This document shows positions 34,862 through 44,132 of a DNA stretch of 64,000 nucleotides, one piece after another. This stretch comes from Flavobacterium saliperosum. GTDB lineage: Bacteria; Bacteroidota; Bacteroidia; Flavobacteriales; Flavobacteriaceae. The stretch spans positions 21,698 to 85,697 of the forward strand of contig NZ_FMTY01000007.1 of the NCBI RefSeq assembly GCF_900100625.1, given 5' to 3'. Below the pieces are notes generated by a model. It had not been told where the DNA came from, did not search any database, and saw only the letters and a program-made list of their open reading frames with translations. Each line of letters opens with the position of its first letter. Positions within the stretch are counted from its first letter, which is position 1. A program made the position numbers and the translations under genes.

Positions 34862-36092
34862 GTAACGTACTTTTTAAATCGGCTATAAAAGTACTCAAAT
34901 GATCTACTTCCACATGATCCATGATCACAATTTTGTACCATTCGTTGGTTTCGTCGTGTTTTTGCGGCACCAAATCGTATTTTGCTTCCAATACCTGCGG
35001 GATGTATTTGGCCTGTATGGTGACAATATTCATGTTCGGATCCCTGAAATACTTGATGTTCATGGCATCCAACTGTTCGCACAACCAGTCGGTACGCATT
35101 TGCAGTACGCGGATTTTTTCACACCAGCCAAACGGACCATAGGTAAATAAAATCATCCAGACCGCCACGGCATTGGAACCGCTACGGCTGCCGCAAAGAG
35201 TCAAATCCATGCCTTCCACATATTCGGCTTCTTTGGTCAGGACGTTTTCAATTAGCCCTTTTCGGCAGATGAACACACCGGTCCCGTAAGGTGCCTGCAG
35301 CATTTTGTGGGCGTCAATGGTAATCGAACTGATTTTGGGATTTTCAAAATTAATGACCGAGTCTTTGTTGCTGAACGGGTACACAAAACCACCGTAAGCC
35401 GCATCGATATGCAATCGGTACGCCAGTTGGTGTTTTTCAAGGACTTCGATATAATCGTCCGGGTTGTCTATCGCGCCGAACATGGTTGTCCCCATATTGG
35501 ATACCACGATAAAGTATTTTTTTCCGTTGGCTTTCGCCGAAGTGATAATCGTTTCCAATGCCGTTTTGTCCAATTCGCGGCTTTCGAAATGTACCGGAAC
35601 CGAAAGGCGTTCCAACATCAGCAGATTGGCTGCTTTGGGAATGGAATAGTGCGTGTCTTCGGTTGCGATTATGGCGATTTCGTCGGGTTTTGCCTCATGC
35701 TGATTCATGAAATAGTTGCGGTACATCCAGATGGCCTGGATGTTGGCTTCGGTGCCGCCGGGTGCGATATAACCGTCGTAAGAATCGGGTTCAGCTTTAA
35801 AAACATCCACGGCCAATACTTTCAGTACTTCACGCTCCATTTCCTGTGTGCCGCTAAACGCTTTTTCCGAAGAACCAATCGTATGACATCCGATATGGTT
35901 GGGATTCGCCACATAGGTTTGCAGGGTGGGTGCGTCTTTTAAAAAAGGCGCATCGCTGTTGAATACTTTATTGTCGAGTTTAGAAGCCGGATAGCCCAAG
36001 GACGCATCGTGAGCGAAATTTACATTTTCCTCCAACGCTTTTTCAATGCGCTCCTGACGTTCTTTTTGGGTTAGTTTTTTCCAAGTTATCAT
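34830..36092 (-). CDS. PLP-dependent group II decarboxylase-like protein
   Basis: 420 residues from the ATG at 36092; a TTG two codons earlier is rejected. Group II decarboxylase family: IAPGGTEANIQAIWMYRNYF near 109-128, RLHIDAAYGGFVYPF near 226-240 and the PLP lysine at Lys263 (SITIDAHKMLQAPYGTG). Relatives decarboxylate aspartate, glutamate, tyrosine or histidine; the substrate cannot be told here. It has a perfect -7 element and probably shares a message with the cyclo-ligase. Confidence 0.9.
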   Translation of the reverse strand: MITWKKLTQKERQERIEKALEENVNFAHDASLGYPASKLDNKVFNSDAPFLKDAPTLQTYVANPNHIGCHTIGSSEKAFSGTQEMEREVLKVLAVDVFKAEPDSYDGYIAPGGTEANIQAIWMYRNYFMNQHEAKPDEIAIIATEDTHYSIPKAANLLMLERLSVPVHFESRELDKTALETIITSAKANGKKYFIVVSNMGTTMFGAIDNPDDYIEVLEKHQLAYRLHIDAAYGGFVYPFSNKDSVINFENPKISSITIDAHKMLQAPYGTGVFICRKGLIENVLTKEAEYVEGMDLTLCGSRSGSNAVAVWMILFTYGPFGWCEKIRVLQMRTDWLCEQLDAMNIKYFRDPNMNIVTIQAKYIPQVLEAKYDLVPQKHDETNEWYKIVIMDHVEVDHLSTFIADLKSTLHVEKRTAPKV

Positions 36093-36110
36093 ATGCAATC
36101 AAATTTGACT

Positions 36111-36118
36111 CAAAGCTA
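36111..36118 (-). promoter_or_regulatory. TAnnTTTG -7 promoter element (TAGCTTTG)
   Basis: Perfect minus-strand match 18 bases before the decarboxylase ATG. Confidence 0.6.
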
Positions 36119-36297
36119 AGGGCTTCAAAACAAATAAAATATGATAATTGTTAGGTTTTGAAAATTGGGAAACCGCAACATTTTGATTTTATTTTTGCCA
36201 CAGATTCGCAGATTTCCTAGCGCGAATGCACGAATAATAAAGTCTGAGAAACTGCAGTTGTGTGTTTGTGGAACGGTCTGGATTCTTATTTTTTTAA

Positions 36298-36336
36298 CCG
36301 CAGATTTACAAATTTAGATTATCTGCGAATCTGCGG
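36298..36336. repeat. CCGCAGATT inverted repeat
   Basis: CCGCAGATT (36298-36306) and AATCTGCGG (36328-36336) are perfectly complementary; related CAGATTCGCAGATTT lies at about 36204. No T-run in the minus direction, so not a clear terminator for the M14-like gene. This kind of GCAGATT repeat is common between flavobacterial genes. Confidence 0.5.
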
Positions 36337-36359
36337 TGAAATCAATGAATTGTGTTGAT

Positions 36360-37331
36360 TTACTTTTCCAATTCGGTTGAAATATGGTAGATGGCATCAC
36401 CCTGATACACAATCGGCGCTTCGTTCACGTTGATGATGTACCCGGAATTGGGTGCTTTCATCTTGTGTTCTATTTTTCCGTACGGATCGGAAATGGTGGC
36501 CAACAACTGTCCTTTTTCCACGAAACTGCCGATTTTGGTATATCCGTGAAACATCCCCGAATACCGCGCGCGAATCCAGGCCGATTTTTCGATGTAAATG
36601 CTTTTTTCTTCGGGATAACTGGCTTTTCTTCGGTGGTTGAGCATGCCCAGATGTTCCAGAACGCGTTTGGCGCCTTCGATGCCCTGTTGGGTGATATCTT
36701 CGTTGATGTCGATGGATTTCCCGCCTTCAAACAAGAGCATTTTTACCCCCAATTTGTCACACGAATTTCGGAACGAACCAGTAATGTTGTTGGAATAAAG
36801 GGTAAAAGGTGCGTGAAAAATTTCCGCTAAATCCCGCAGTTCCGGATTGTTGGGTGCGATTCGAATTTGTGCGGCATTGAAACGCGCGGCGCCTCCGGCA
36901 TGAAAGTCAATGGCGTAATCTACGTGCGGAATCACTTCTTTCAGCAGATAATACGCAAAACGACTGGCCAACGAACCGGTTTTACTTCCCGGAAACACGC
37001 GGTTCAAATCACGACCGTCGGGAAATTCCCGCGTCTGGTTCACGAAACCGAAAACGTTGATAATCGGAATACAGATGATGGTGCCGGTTTTGGGTTTGTT
37101 GATTTTTTTAACAATGAGTTGCCGTACGATTTCCGTGCCGTTGATTTCATCGCCATGCAATCCCGCCGATAATAAAACGGTAGGACCCGGTAATTTGGAA
37201 CGTTCCACGATGATGGGAATCTTCAGTTTGGTCATGGTATGGAGCTTGGCAATTTCCATATTGATGGTTTTGCTCTCTCCGGGCAGGATGTCTTCTTTCA
37301 GAATTCGTAAAACGTTATTTCGGTAGTTCAT
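36360..37331 (-). CDS. succinylglutamate desuccinylase/aspartoacylase family protein
   Basis: 323 residues, an M14-type zinc hydrolase fold. Zinc ligands are suggested by LSAGLHGDEINGTEIV (HxxE, near 52-68) and a later His in YAIDFHAGGAARFN. The C-terminal beta-rich domain (about 225-320) is typical of AstE/aspartoacylase-like deacylases. In Bacteroidota such single genes are often of unknown substrate. It is monocistronic, with no good -7 element found. Confidence 0.88.
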   Translation of the reverse strand: MNYRNNVLRILKEDILPGESKTINMEIAKLHTMTKLKIPIIVERSKLPGPTVLLSAGLHGDEINGTEIVRQLIVKKINKPKTGTIICIPIINVFGFVNQTREFPDGRDLNRVFPGSKTGSLASRFAYYLLKEVIPHVDYAIDFHAGGAARFNAAQIRIAPNNPELRDLAEIFHAPFTLYSNNITGSFRNSCDKLGVKMLLFEGGKSIDINEDITQQGIEGAKRVLEHLGMLNHRRKASYPEEKSIYIEKSAWIRARYSGMFHGYTKIGSFVEKGQLLATISDPYGKIEHKMKAPNSGYIINVNEAPIVYQGDAIYHISTELEK

Positions 37332-37358
37332 AGCAGGTTAAAACGCTAAAATAATAAT

Positions 37359-37390
37359 AATTATGAGTTATGAATTATAAATTTTGAGTT
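37359..37390 (+). repeat. left 32-bp inverted end of the lipoprotein cassette
   Basis: Begins AATTATGAGTTATGAATTAT. The reverse complement of the segment at 38270-38301 matches it at 29 of 32 positions (mismatches at 14, 21 and 26 of the repeat). Together they bracket one gene and its promoter. AT-rich segments of this kind are found elsewhere in flavobacterial genomes, so chance similarity cannot be excluded, but the length and match are striking. Confidence 0.7.
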
Positions 37391-37406
37391 GCTTTGTAAG
37401 ATACAA

Positions 37407-37414
37407 TACATTTG
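37407..37414 (+). promoter_or_regulatory. TAnnTTTG -7 promoter element (TACATTTG)
   Basis: Perfect match 18 bases before the ATG at 37433. Confidence 0.6.
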
Positions 37415-37432
37415 TGCAATAAAATAGAACTA

Positions 37433-38191
37433 ATGATGAAGCATGTTTCAGTGTGTCTACTATTGCTCCTGATAAATGTTGGCTGCTCCCTAAAGAAAGA
37501 CATAATTGCGCTTAAACTTCCACTTAAGGAATACGAGGAATCAGCTAGAAAAAATTTGGGAGAACAGTATGTTTATACGACCTCGGCTAAAGACTCTGGA
37601 GAATATCCGGGTTGGAAAGCGCACCATGGGTGTAGGTTTATTACGGAGTACAATCCGGATGAGCTTCATGTTAAAGCGATACCTGAATTCAAACTGCTAA
37701 AAGATTTTAAATTTCAGGGTAATGTCCTTGATTTTCTCGATTTCCATAATGAGAATATTAACAGTCTATATAATATTTATGATAAGCAAGATAAATTTGT
37801 GCATTTTGAAACTACTGTTGAAGTGCCTGATTATTTGAAATCCCCTTTAATGTTTGATTGTATAATGACTGAGCCAATAGGAAGCAACATCCTTACTATG
37901 ATGAAGTTGAGATTGCAGGACAAGTTTTTCACCTTCAAAATTGACGGGCTCACCCAACACCTTTTCATAGTAGAAAAGGGGAGAGTATACGCTGTTTCAA
38001 AACCGATGCTTGATGGGACATATCAAAAGATGGAAATCAATAAGTTTTTTGCAAAGCAAATTGGTTACGGAGGAATAGAATATCTGACAGACAGTTTAGA
38101 AGACAAGTATAAGAAAAAATATAAATTTACGCCCAGCAAAAAATATTATAAGAACCCCTATTTTTTTACGGTTAATGAAGTGTCCCGATAA
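37433..38191 (+). CDS. hypothetical lipoprotein in a cassette with inverted ends
   Basis: About 252 residues from the ATG at 37433 (or 37436, next codon); the TTG at 37412 falls inside the -7 element. A lipoprotein signal (VCLLLLLINVGC) gives an acylated Cys. The rest has no membrane segment: middle strands with many Lys and Phe, and basic tail (KYKKKYKFTPSKKYYKNPYF). No named domain is recognised. Codons are richer in A/T than the neighbours. The gene, its promoter and nothing else lie between two 32-bp inverted repeats (37359-37390 and 38270-38301) that separate the M14-like gene from uvrC, suggesting an inserted accessory gene. Confidence 0.75.
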   Translation: MMKHVSVCLLLLLINVGCSLKKDIIALKLPLKEYEESARKNLGEQYVYTTSAKDSGEYPGWKAHHGCRFITEYNPDELHVKAIPEFKLLKDFKFQGNVLDFLDFHNENINSLYNIYDKQDKFVHFETTVEVPDYLKSPLMFDCIMTEPIGSNILTMMKLRLQDKFFTFKIDGLTQHLFIVEKGRVYAVSKPMLDGTYQKMEINKFFAKQIGYGGIEYLTDSLEDKYKKKYKFTPSKKYYKNPYFFTVNEVSR

Positions 38192-38218
38192 TGCATTTTT
38201 TTGCTCTCAATAAATTTG

Positions 38219-38226
38219 TAACTTTG
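38219..38226 (+). promoter_or_regulatory. TAnnTTTG -7 promoter element (TAACTTTG) for uvrC
   Basis: Perfect match 80 bases before the uvrC GTG; a second match TAAATTTG lies at 38211-38218. The leader then includes the right inverted repeat. Confidence 0.5.
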
Positions 38227-38269
38227 AAATGGTAATGAGCGTCGGGATAGAAACGAAACGACTTCCAAT

Positions 38270-38301
38270 AACTCATAATTCATAATTTATAACTCATAAT
38301 T
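38270..38301 (-). repeat. right 32-bp inverted end of the lipoprotein cassette
   Basis: Reverse complement of the segment at 37359-37390 at 29 of 32 positions. It ends 5 bases before the uvrC start codon, so any insertion event has set the distance between the promoter and uvrC translation. Confidence 0.7.
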
Positions 38302-38306
38302 AGCCT

Positions 38307-40124
38307 GTGATTCCCACTTTAGAACTCCAACTCCAAACCCTGCCCGACAGTCCGGGGGTGTATCAGTATTACGATAAGGAAGGGAAGATTCTCTACGTCG
38401 GGAAAGCCAAAAACCTCAAGAAAAGGGTCGCGTCCTACTTCAATAAAGTACACGATAATGCCAAGACGAACGTGTTGGTCAAAAAAATAGTTTCCATCAA
38501 GCACATCGTCGTTCCCACGGAAACCGATGCGCTGTTGCTGGAAAACAACCTCATTAAAAAACTGCAGCCGCGGTATAACGTGTTGTTACGGGACGATAAA
38601 ACCTATCCGTGGATCTGCATCAAGAACGAACGCTTTCCCCGCATCTTTTCCACCCGAAAAATGATTAAGGACGGTTCGGAATATTTTGGTCCGTACACGA
38701 GTTTCAAGACCGTGCATACGATTCTGGATTTAATTAAAGAACTGTATCCGCTAAGAACCTGCAATTACGATTTGAGTAAAGCCAATATCGACAGCGGAAA
38801 ATTCAAAGTGTGTCTGGAATACCATATCGGGAACTGCAAAGGGCCTTGTGAAGGCTTGGAGACGATTACGAATTATGAAAAACAGGTGCAGGCCATCCGA
38901 GAAATTCTGAAAGGGAATTTTAAAGAGAGTTTGAAGGATTTCAAAAAACTGATGGGCGAATTGGCGGCCGACATGAAGTTCGAAGAAGCACAAAAAATCA
39001 AGGAAAAGATTGAAGTGCTGGAGAATTACCAGTCGCGTTCGACGATTCTGAATCCGAAGATTTCCAATATCGATGTCTTTTCGATTGTTTCCGATGAAGC
39101 GATGGCGTATGTGAATTTCCTTCAGATTTCCCACGGCGCGATTGTGCGTTCCCATACGATGGAACTGAAAAAGAAGCTGGAAGAAACCGACGAAGAGTTG
39201 CTGGAACTGGCTGTGGTGGAATTGCGCGAGCGTTTTCATCTGAATTCCAAAGAAATTATCCTGCCGTTCGTCCCGAAAGCTTTCGGGATCGATTTCGGCG
39301 ATAAGATAAAAGTCACCGTTCCCAAATTGGGCGACAAGAAACAAATACTCGATTTGTCCGAAAGAAACGCCAAGTTCTACCGCATGGATCAGTTGAAACA
39401 GATAAAAATTGTCGATCCCGACCGACATACGAACCGTATTATGGCACAGATGCAGAAGGATTTACGTCTTTCGGTCGAGCCGAGGCATATTGAGTGTTTC
39501 GATAACTCGAACATTCAGGGAACGAATCCGGTGGCGGCGTGTGTGGTGTTCAAGGACGGAAAACCGAGCAAGAAAGATTACCGTCATTTCAATATCAAAA
39601 CCGTAGAAGGACCGAACGACTTCGCTTCGATGGAGGAAGTGGTGTACCGAAGATACAAACGATTGTTAGACGAAAACCAGCAATTACCACAACTGATTAT
39701 TATTGATGGCGGAAAAGGGCAGTTGTCGTCGGCGTTAAAAAGTATCGACGATTTGGGGCTGCGCGGAAAAGTGGCCATCATCGGGATTGCGAAACGACTG
39801 GAAGAATTGTTCTATCCGGGGGATTCGGTGCCGTTGTATCTGGACAAGAAATCGGAAACCCTGAAAATCATTCAGCAGTTGCGGAACGAGGCACACCGCT
39901 TCGGTATCACTTTTCATAGGGACAAACGAAGCAAGGCGGCGATTCAAACCTCGATTGAAACCATACCGGGCATCGGGGAAAAAACCATGATTGCGTTAAT
40001 AAAACATTTCAAATCGGTTAAAAGATTGTCAAAAGCGACCGAAAAAGAAATATCTGAGGTAGTAGGACTTTCAAAAGCCAAAAAAATTGTCGAATTTTAC
40101 AGGGAATCCAATCCAAAACCATAA
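38307..40124 (+). CDS. uvrC: excinuclease ABC subunit C
   Basis: 605 residues, GTG start (MIPTLELQLQTLP). UvrC makes both nicks around a lesion in nucleotide excision repair. Domains: GIY-YIG nuclease (about 14-90; PGVYQYYDKEGKILYVGKAK), UVR motif (about 205-240; MKFEEAQKIKEKIEVLENYQ), the RNase H-like nuclease (about 375-540; IECFDNSNIQGTNPVAACVV, then PQLIIIDGGKGQLSSA) and two helix-hairpin-helix motifs at the end (IPGIGEKTMIALIKHF). Complete and normal in length. The patatin gene follows after a single base. Confidence 0.97.
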   Translation: MIPTLELQLQTLPDSPGVYQYYDKEGKILYVGKAKNLKKRVASYFNKVHDNAKTNVLVKKIVSIKHIVVPTETDALLLENNLIKKLQPRYNVLLRDDKTYPWICIKNERFPRIFSTRKMIKDGSEYFGPYTSFKTVHTILDLIKELYPLRTCNYDLSKANIDSGKFKVCLEYHIGNCKGPCEGLETITNYEKQVQAIREILKGNFKESLKDFKKLMGELAADMKFEEAQKIKEKIEVLENYQSRSTILNPKISNIDVFSIVSDEAMAYVNFLQISHGAIVRSHTMELKKKLEETDEELLELAVVELRERFHLNSKEIILPFVPKAFGIDFGDKIKVTVPKLGDKKQILDLSERNAKFYRMDQLKQIKIVDPDRHTNRIMAQMQKDLRLSVEPRHIECFDNSNIQGTNPVAACVVFKDGKPSKKDYRHFNIKTVEGPNDFASMEEVVYRRYKRLLDENQQLPQLIIIDGGKGQLSSALKSIDDLGLRGKVAIIGIAKRLEELFYPGDSVPLYLDKKSETLKIIQQLRNEAHRFGITFHRDKRSKAAIQTSIETIPGIGEKTMIALIKHFKSVKRLSKATEKEISEVVGLSKAKKIVEFYRESNPKP

Positions 40125-40125
40125 A

Positions 40126-42333
40126 ATGAAAAAACTCTCCCTGCTGATTTTAGTATTTAGCTTAGTTTTTTCTGCCTTTGCCCAGGACCAAAAACGACCA
40201 AAAATCGGTGTGGTTTTGAGTGGCGGTGGTGCGAAAGGATTGGCGCATATCGGCGCGTTGAAAGTCTTGGAGGAAGCCGGCGTGAAAGTCGATTATATCG
40301 GCGGAACCAGTATGGGGGCCATTGTCGGCGGTTTGTATGCTTCCGGGTACACCGCCAAACAACTGGATTCCATTTTTACCGTGGTGGATACCGATGCGCT
40401 CCTTCAGGATTACATTCCCAGAACCTCCAAAAGTTTTTTCGAAAAAAGAAACGACGAGGTATACGCACTGACCTTGCCGTTTAACAAGTTTAAGGTAGGC
40501 GTTCCCACAGCACTTTCGAAAGGGATGTACAACTATAATTTACTCAGCCGATTAACCAATCACGTGCGTTTGATTCGGGATTTCGATAAACTTCCCATTC
40601 CGTTTGTTTGTATTGCCACCGATATTGAAACCGGAGAGAAAGTGGTGCTTAAAAACGGCATTCTGCCCAAGGCGGTTCTGGCCAGCGGAGCCTTTCCGTC
40701 GTTGTATACGCCAGTGGAAATTGACGGCCGATTGCTCGTGGATGGCGGGGTGACCGACAATTATCCGATTGAAGAAGTTCGGAAAATGGGTGCCGATATC
40801 ATTATTGGTGTCGATGTGCAGGAAGGTTTGAAAGACAGGGATAATTTGGGTGGCGCTTCCGGAGTTTTGGTGCAGATTACCAATTTCACCATGATTGAAA
40901 AGATGGAAGCGAAGCGCAAGGCCACCGATATTTATATCAAACCGGATATTAAAGGCTATTCGGTTATCTCGTTTGATTTGGGGAAAGAAATCATTAATAA
41001 GGGGGAGGAAGCTGCCTTTTCGGTGTATGAGCAAATCGCCAAATTGGGTTTTACCGCTAACGAAAACCGAAGAAAAGTTCCTGTTATCGAACCCACAGAC
41101 ACGCTAAATATCGGCAGCATTAAGGTCAACAACCTCAATAATTTTACACGAGCCTATGTTTTGGGGAAGTTGCGATTTAAAAACAACTCCAAAATCACTT
41201 TTCAAAAACTAAGCGACGGAATCAGTAATCTGAGTTCCACACAAAATTTCAGTGCTATCTCATATTCATTTGAAAAAGGGTATGATAAGGACAATCTTGT
41301 ATTGGAACTGAAAGAAAATCCGGTGAAACGGTATCTGAAATTCGGAGTGCATTATGACGGTTTGTATAAAAGTGCCGCGTTAATAAACGTAACACAAAAG
41401 AAAGTCTTCTTTAAAAACGATAATGTTTCTTTGGATGTGGTTTTGGGCGATAATTTCAGATACAATCTGAATTATTATTATGATAATGGGTTTTATTGGA
41501 GTTTTGGGGTGAATTCCCGATACAATCAGTTCAACAAAAACATCACCACCGATTTTGCCAACGGCATAGCGCTTGAGTCGCTCGGGACAAATTCCATCAA
41601 TATCAATTTTTCCGATTTCACCCAACAGGTGTTTGCCCAAACCGTTTTCGCACAAAAATTTCTTGTGGGCGCCGGAACGGAATGGAAACATTTGAAAATC
41701 AAATCGGAAACCCTGGGAAATATCAATCCGGTTTTGGAGAACAGCAGTTATGCGTCTATGTACGGGTATGTGAAATTCGATTCACAGGATAAAAATTACT
41801 TCGCTAAGAAAGGAGTGCATTTTTTTGGTGATTTTAAATCGTTTGTGTATTCGTCGGATTACACCAATTCTTTTGAACCGTTTTCCATCGCCAAAGCCGA
41901 TATTGAAATAGTGCAGACTTTCTTTAAGCGTGTAGCGGTGAAACTCCAGTCCGAAGGGGGATTTGCCATCGGAGAACGAAGTATTCCTTTTCATGATTTC
42001 GTTTTGGGAGGCTACGGCTACAGCATGATTAATAATTTCCGTCATTTTTACGGCTATGACTTCCTTAGCATTGCGGGGGACAGTTATGTGAAAGGCGAAA
42101 TAGGATTGGATTACGAATTTTACAAAAAGAACCATTTTAATTTCAGTGCCAATTTTGCCAATGTGGGAAATGCGATTTTCGAAGACGACCGTTGGATTTC
42201 CCGTCCTAAATATTCCGGCTATGCGCTGGGATACGGATTGGAAACATTTATCGGACCAATAGAACTCAAACATTCCTGGTCTCCCGAAACCCGAAACCAT
42301 TTCACCTGGATCAGTTTGGGCTTCTGGTTTTAA
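40126..42333 (+). CDS. patatin-like phospholipase with outer-membrane barrel (PlpD-like)
   Basis: 735 residues. The start at 40126 is chosen because a signal peptide follows (MKKLSLLILVFSLVFSAFAQ); an upstream start would lie inside uvrC. The patatin domain shows GVVLSGGGAKGLAHIGALKV, catalytic Ser62 in GGTSMG and Asp206 in DGG (LLVDGGVTDNYPIEE). After about 325 residues come a POTRA-like segment and a 16-strand-type barrel region ending in the C-terminal aromatic WISLGFWF. This is the type Vd/PlpD arrangement, a phospholipase or surface protein exported through its own barrel. One base separates it from uvrC. Confidence 0.88.
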   Translation: MKKLSLLILVFSLVFSAFAQDQKRPKIGVVLSGGGAKGLAHIGALKVLEEAGVKVDYIGGTSMGAIVGGLYASGYTAKQLDSIFTVVDTDALLQDYIPRTSKSFFEKRNDEVYALTLPFNKFKVGVPTALSKGMYNYNLLSRLTNHVRLIRDFDKLPIPFVCIATDIETGEKVVLKNGILPKAVLASGAFPSLYTPVEIDGRLLVDGGVTDNYPIEEVRKMGADIIIGVDVQEGLKDRDNLGGASGVLVQITNFTMIEKMEAKRKATDIYIKPDIKGYSVISFDLGKEIINKGEEAAFSVYEQIAKLGFTANENRRKVPVIEPTDTLNIGSIKVNNLNNFTRAYVLGKLRFKNNSKITFQKLSDGISNLSSTQNFSAISYSFEKGYDKDNLVLELKENPVKRYLKFGVHYDGLYKSAALINVTQKKVFFKNDNVSLDVVLGDNFRYNLNYYYDNGFYWSFGVNSRYNQFNKNITTDFANGIALESLGTNSININFSDFTQQVFAQTVFAQKFLVGAGTEWKHLKIKSETLGNINPVLENSSYASMYGYVKFDSQDKNYFAKKGVHFFGDFKSFVYSSDYTNSFEPFSIAKADIEIVQTFFKRVAVKLQSEGGFAIGERSIPFHDFVLGGYGYSMINNFRHFYGYDFLSIAGDSYVKGEIGLDYEFYKKNHFNFSANFANVGNAIFEDDRWISRPKYSGYALGYGLETFIGPIELKHSWSPETRNHFTWISLGFWF

Positions 42334-42408
42334 AAGCCCTGAAACGGCTTAACTAAGGTTTTTATGCGTTAATTTCCCTTTTTTTGTAACAATGTTTCAA
42401 AAAAACTC

Positions 42409-42416
42409 TATTTTTG
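42409..42416 (+). promoter_or_regulatory. TAnnTTTG -7 promoter element (TATTTTTG)
   Basis: Perfect match 28 bases before the permease ATG; a TTTTTTTG at 42379-42386 could serve as the upstream element. Confidence 0.6.
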
Positions 42417-42444
42417 GAAACTTAAAATACCAAAAATACTATTT

Positions 42445-43890
42445 ATGTCAATCTGGAAAAGAAAATCTATAACTCTCCTTCTGTCTGAAGCGGATGAGTC
42501 AGAAAAAGGTTTAAAAAGAACATTGTCTTCCCGTGCCCTTGTAGCCTTAGGTGTCGGCGCGATTATTGGTGCAGGTCTTTTCTCATTAACCGGGATCGCT
42601 GCTGCGGAACATGCCGGACCAGCGGTAACCCTGTCGTTTGTTTTGGCGGCTGTGGGATGTGCTTTTGCCGGACTATGTTATGCGGAATTTGCATCGATGA
42701 TACCGGTAGCCGGTAGTGCTTATACCTATTCTTATGCGACTATGGGTGAGTTCATGGCGTGGATCATAGGTTGGGACTTGGTTTTGGAATATGCTCTTGG
42801 CGCTGCGACCGTTGGGGTTAGTTGGTCAAGATATCTTCTGGAACTGTTAAGTAAATTCGGAATTCATCTGCCTCCCGATTTGATCTGTTCACCTTGGGAA
42901 ACCTTAAAACTCAGCGACGGAACTGTCATTGAAGGCGGGATTATCAATCTTCCTGCAATTTTCATCGTTTCCATTTTGTCATTGTTGTTAATCAGAGGGA
43001 CAAAAGAATCGGCTTCAATGAATAATTTCCTTGTGGTTTTAAAAGTTGCAGTAGTAATATTATTTATTGTTTTGGGTTGGCAATTTATAGATGTCAACAA
43101 TTACACTCCTTATATTCCTGAAAACACCGGTGTATTCGGTGAATTTGGTTGGTCCGGAATTGCTGCCGGCGCGGGGACTGTTTTCTTTGCCTTCATCGGT
43201 TTTGATGCGGTTTCAACGGCTGCCCAAGAAGCAAAAAATCCGCAAAAAGGGATGCCTATCGGTATTTTAGGATCTTTGGTTATCTGTACCGTTTTGTATG
43301 TTTTGTTCGCTCACGTAATGACCGGTCTTGTGCCGTATACTGAATTTGCAGGTGACGCAAAACCTGCCGCGACCGCGTTTGCCAAAACAGGTTATGATTT
43401 CCTGCAGACTGGACTTATTATTGCTATTTTAGCGGGATATACTTCGGTTATCCTGGTGATGTTGATGGGACAAAGCCGTGTGTTTTACACCATGAGTAAG
43501 GATGGCTTGTTACCTGGTTTTTTTGGAGACATTCATGCTAAATTCAGAACGCCTTGGAAGACAAACTTATTCTTTATGGTATTCGTAAGTTTGTTTGCCG
43601 GTTTTGTACCGGTATCCGACTTAGGTCACATGGTAAGTATCGGTACGTTATTGGCTTTCGTTCTGGTTTGTATCGGTGTTTTGGTAATGCGTAAAAGAAT
43701 GCCGGATGTACCAAGAGCCTTCAAAACGCCATTGGTTCCTTTTGTGCCTGTTGCGGGAATTTTGGTGTGCTTGTTTTTGATGTATTCATTGCCGGGTGAA
43801 AGCTGGGTTCGTTTATTTATCTGGATGGGACTTGGTGTCGTTCTTTACTTTATTTATGGTAAAAAGAACAGTAAAATTAACAATGAATAA
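42445..43890 (+). CDS. amino-acid permease, APC superfamily
   Basis: 481 residues with 12 hydrophobic helices. The APC start is clear: RTLSSRALVALGVGAIIGAG then LFSLTGIAAAEHAGPAVTLS. FFAFIGFDAVSTAAQEAKNP is the helix-6 substrate region. It is most like the cationic or general amino-acid permease group (CAT-like), with a C-terminal GKKNSKINNE tail. It precedes the tyrosine and tryptophan breakdown genes on the same strand, but a terminator follows, so it is a separate transcript. Aromatic amino-acid uptake is an inference from position only. Confidence 0.9.
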   Translation: MSIWKRKSITLLLSEADESEKGLKRTLSSRALVALGVGAIIGAGLFSLTGIAAAEHAGPAVTLSFVLAAVGCAFAGLCYAEFASMIPVAGSAYTYSYATMGEFMAWIIGWDLVLEYALGAATVGVSWSRYLLELLSKFGIHLPPDLICSPWETLKLSDGTVIEGGIINLPAIFIVSILSLLLIRGTKESASMNNFLVVLKVAVVILFIVLGWQFIDVNNYTPYIPENTGVFGEFGWSGIAAGAGTVFFAFIGFDAVSTAAQEAKNPQKGMPIGILGSLVICTVLYVLFAHVMTGLVPYTEFAGDAKPAATAFAKTGYDFLQTGLIIAILAGYTSVILVMLMGQSRVFYTMSKDGLLPGFFGDIHAKFRTPWKTNLFFMVFVSLFAGFVPVSDLGHMVSIGTLLAFVLVCIGVLVMRKRMPDVPRAFKTPLVPFVPVAGILVCLFLMYSLPGESWVRLFIWMGLGVVLYFIYGKKNSKINNE

Positions 43891-43913
43891 TTTTTAGAGG
43901 ATATTGTATTTCT

Positions 43914-43950
43914 AAAAAAACCCAAAAGGAACTTCTTTTTGGGTTTTTTT
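43914..43950 (+). terminator. terminator after the permease
   Basis: AAAAAAACCCAAAAG and CTTTTTGGGTTTTTTT around GAACTT. Confidence 0.85.
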
Positions 43951-44132
43951 ATTTTGCGCATTTTCAATAAAATTTCCGATATTTGTAGTGTTATGAATAA
44001 ATCTTGGATCGGTTTATTAGCACATCTTAAATTCCTCATCAAGAGAAATCCTGAATGAGCCATTTTCTTTTTGATTAATTGAGAAAGTTCCTTAGCCGAG
44101 CTTTTATACAGTAACTTTAAACAAAAAAGAAC

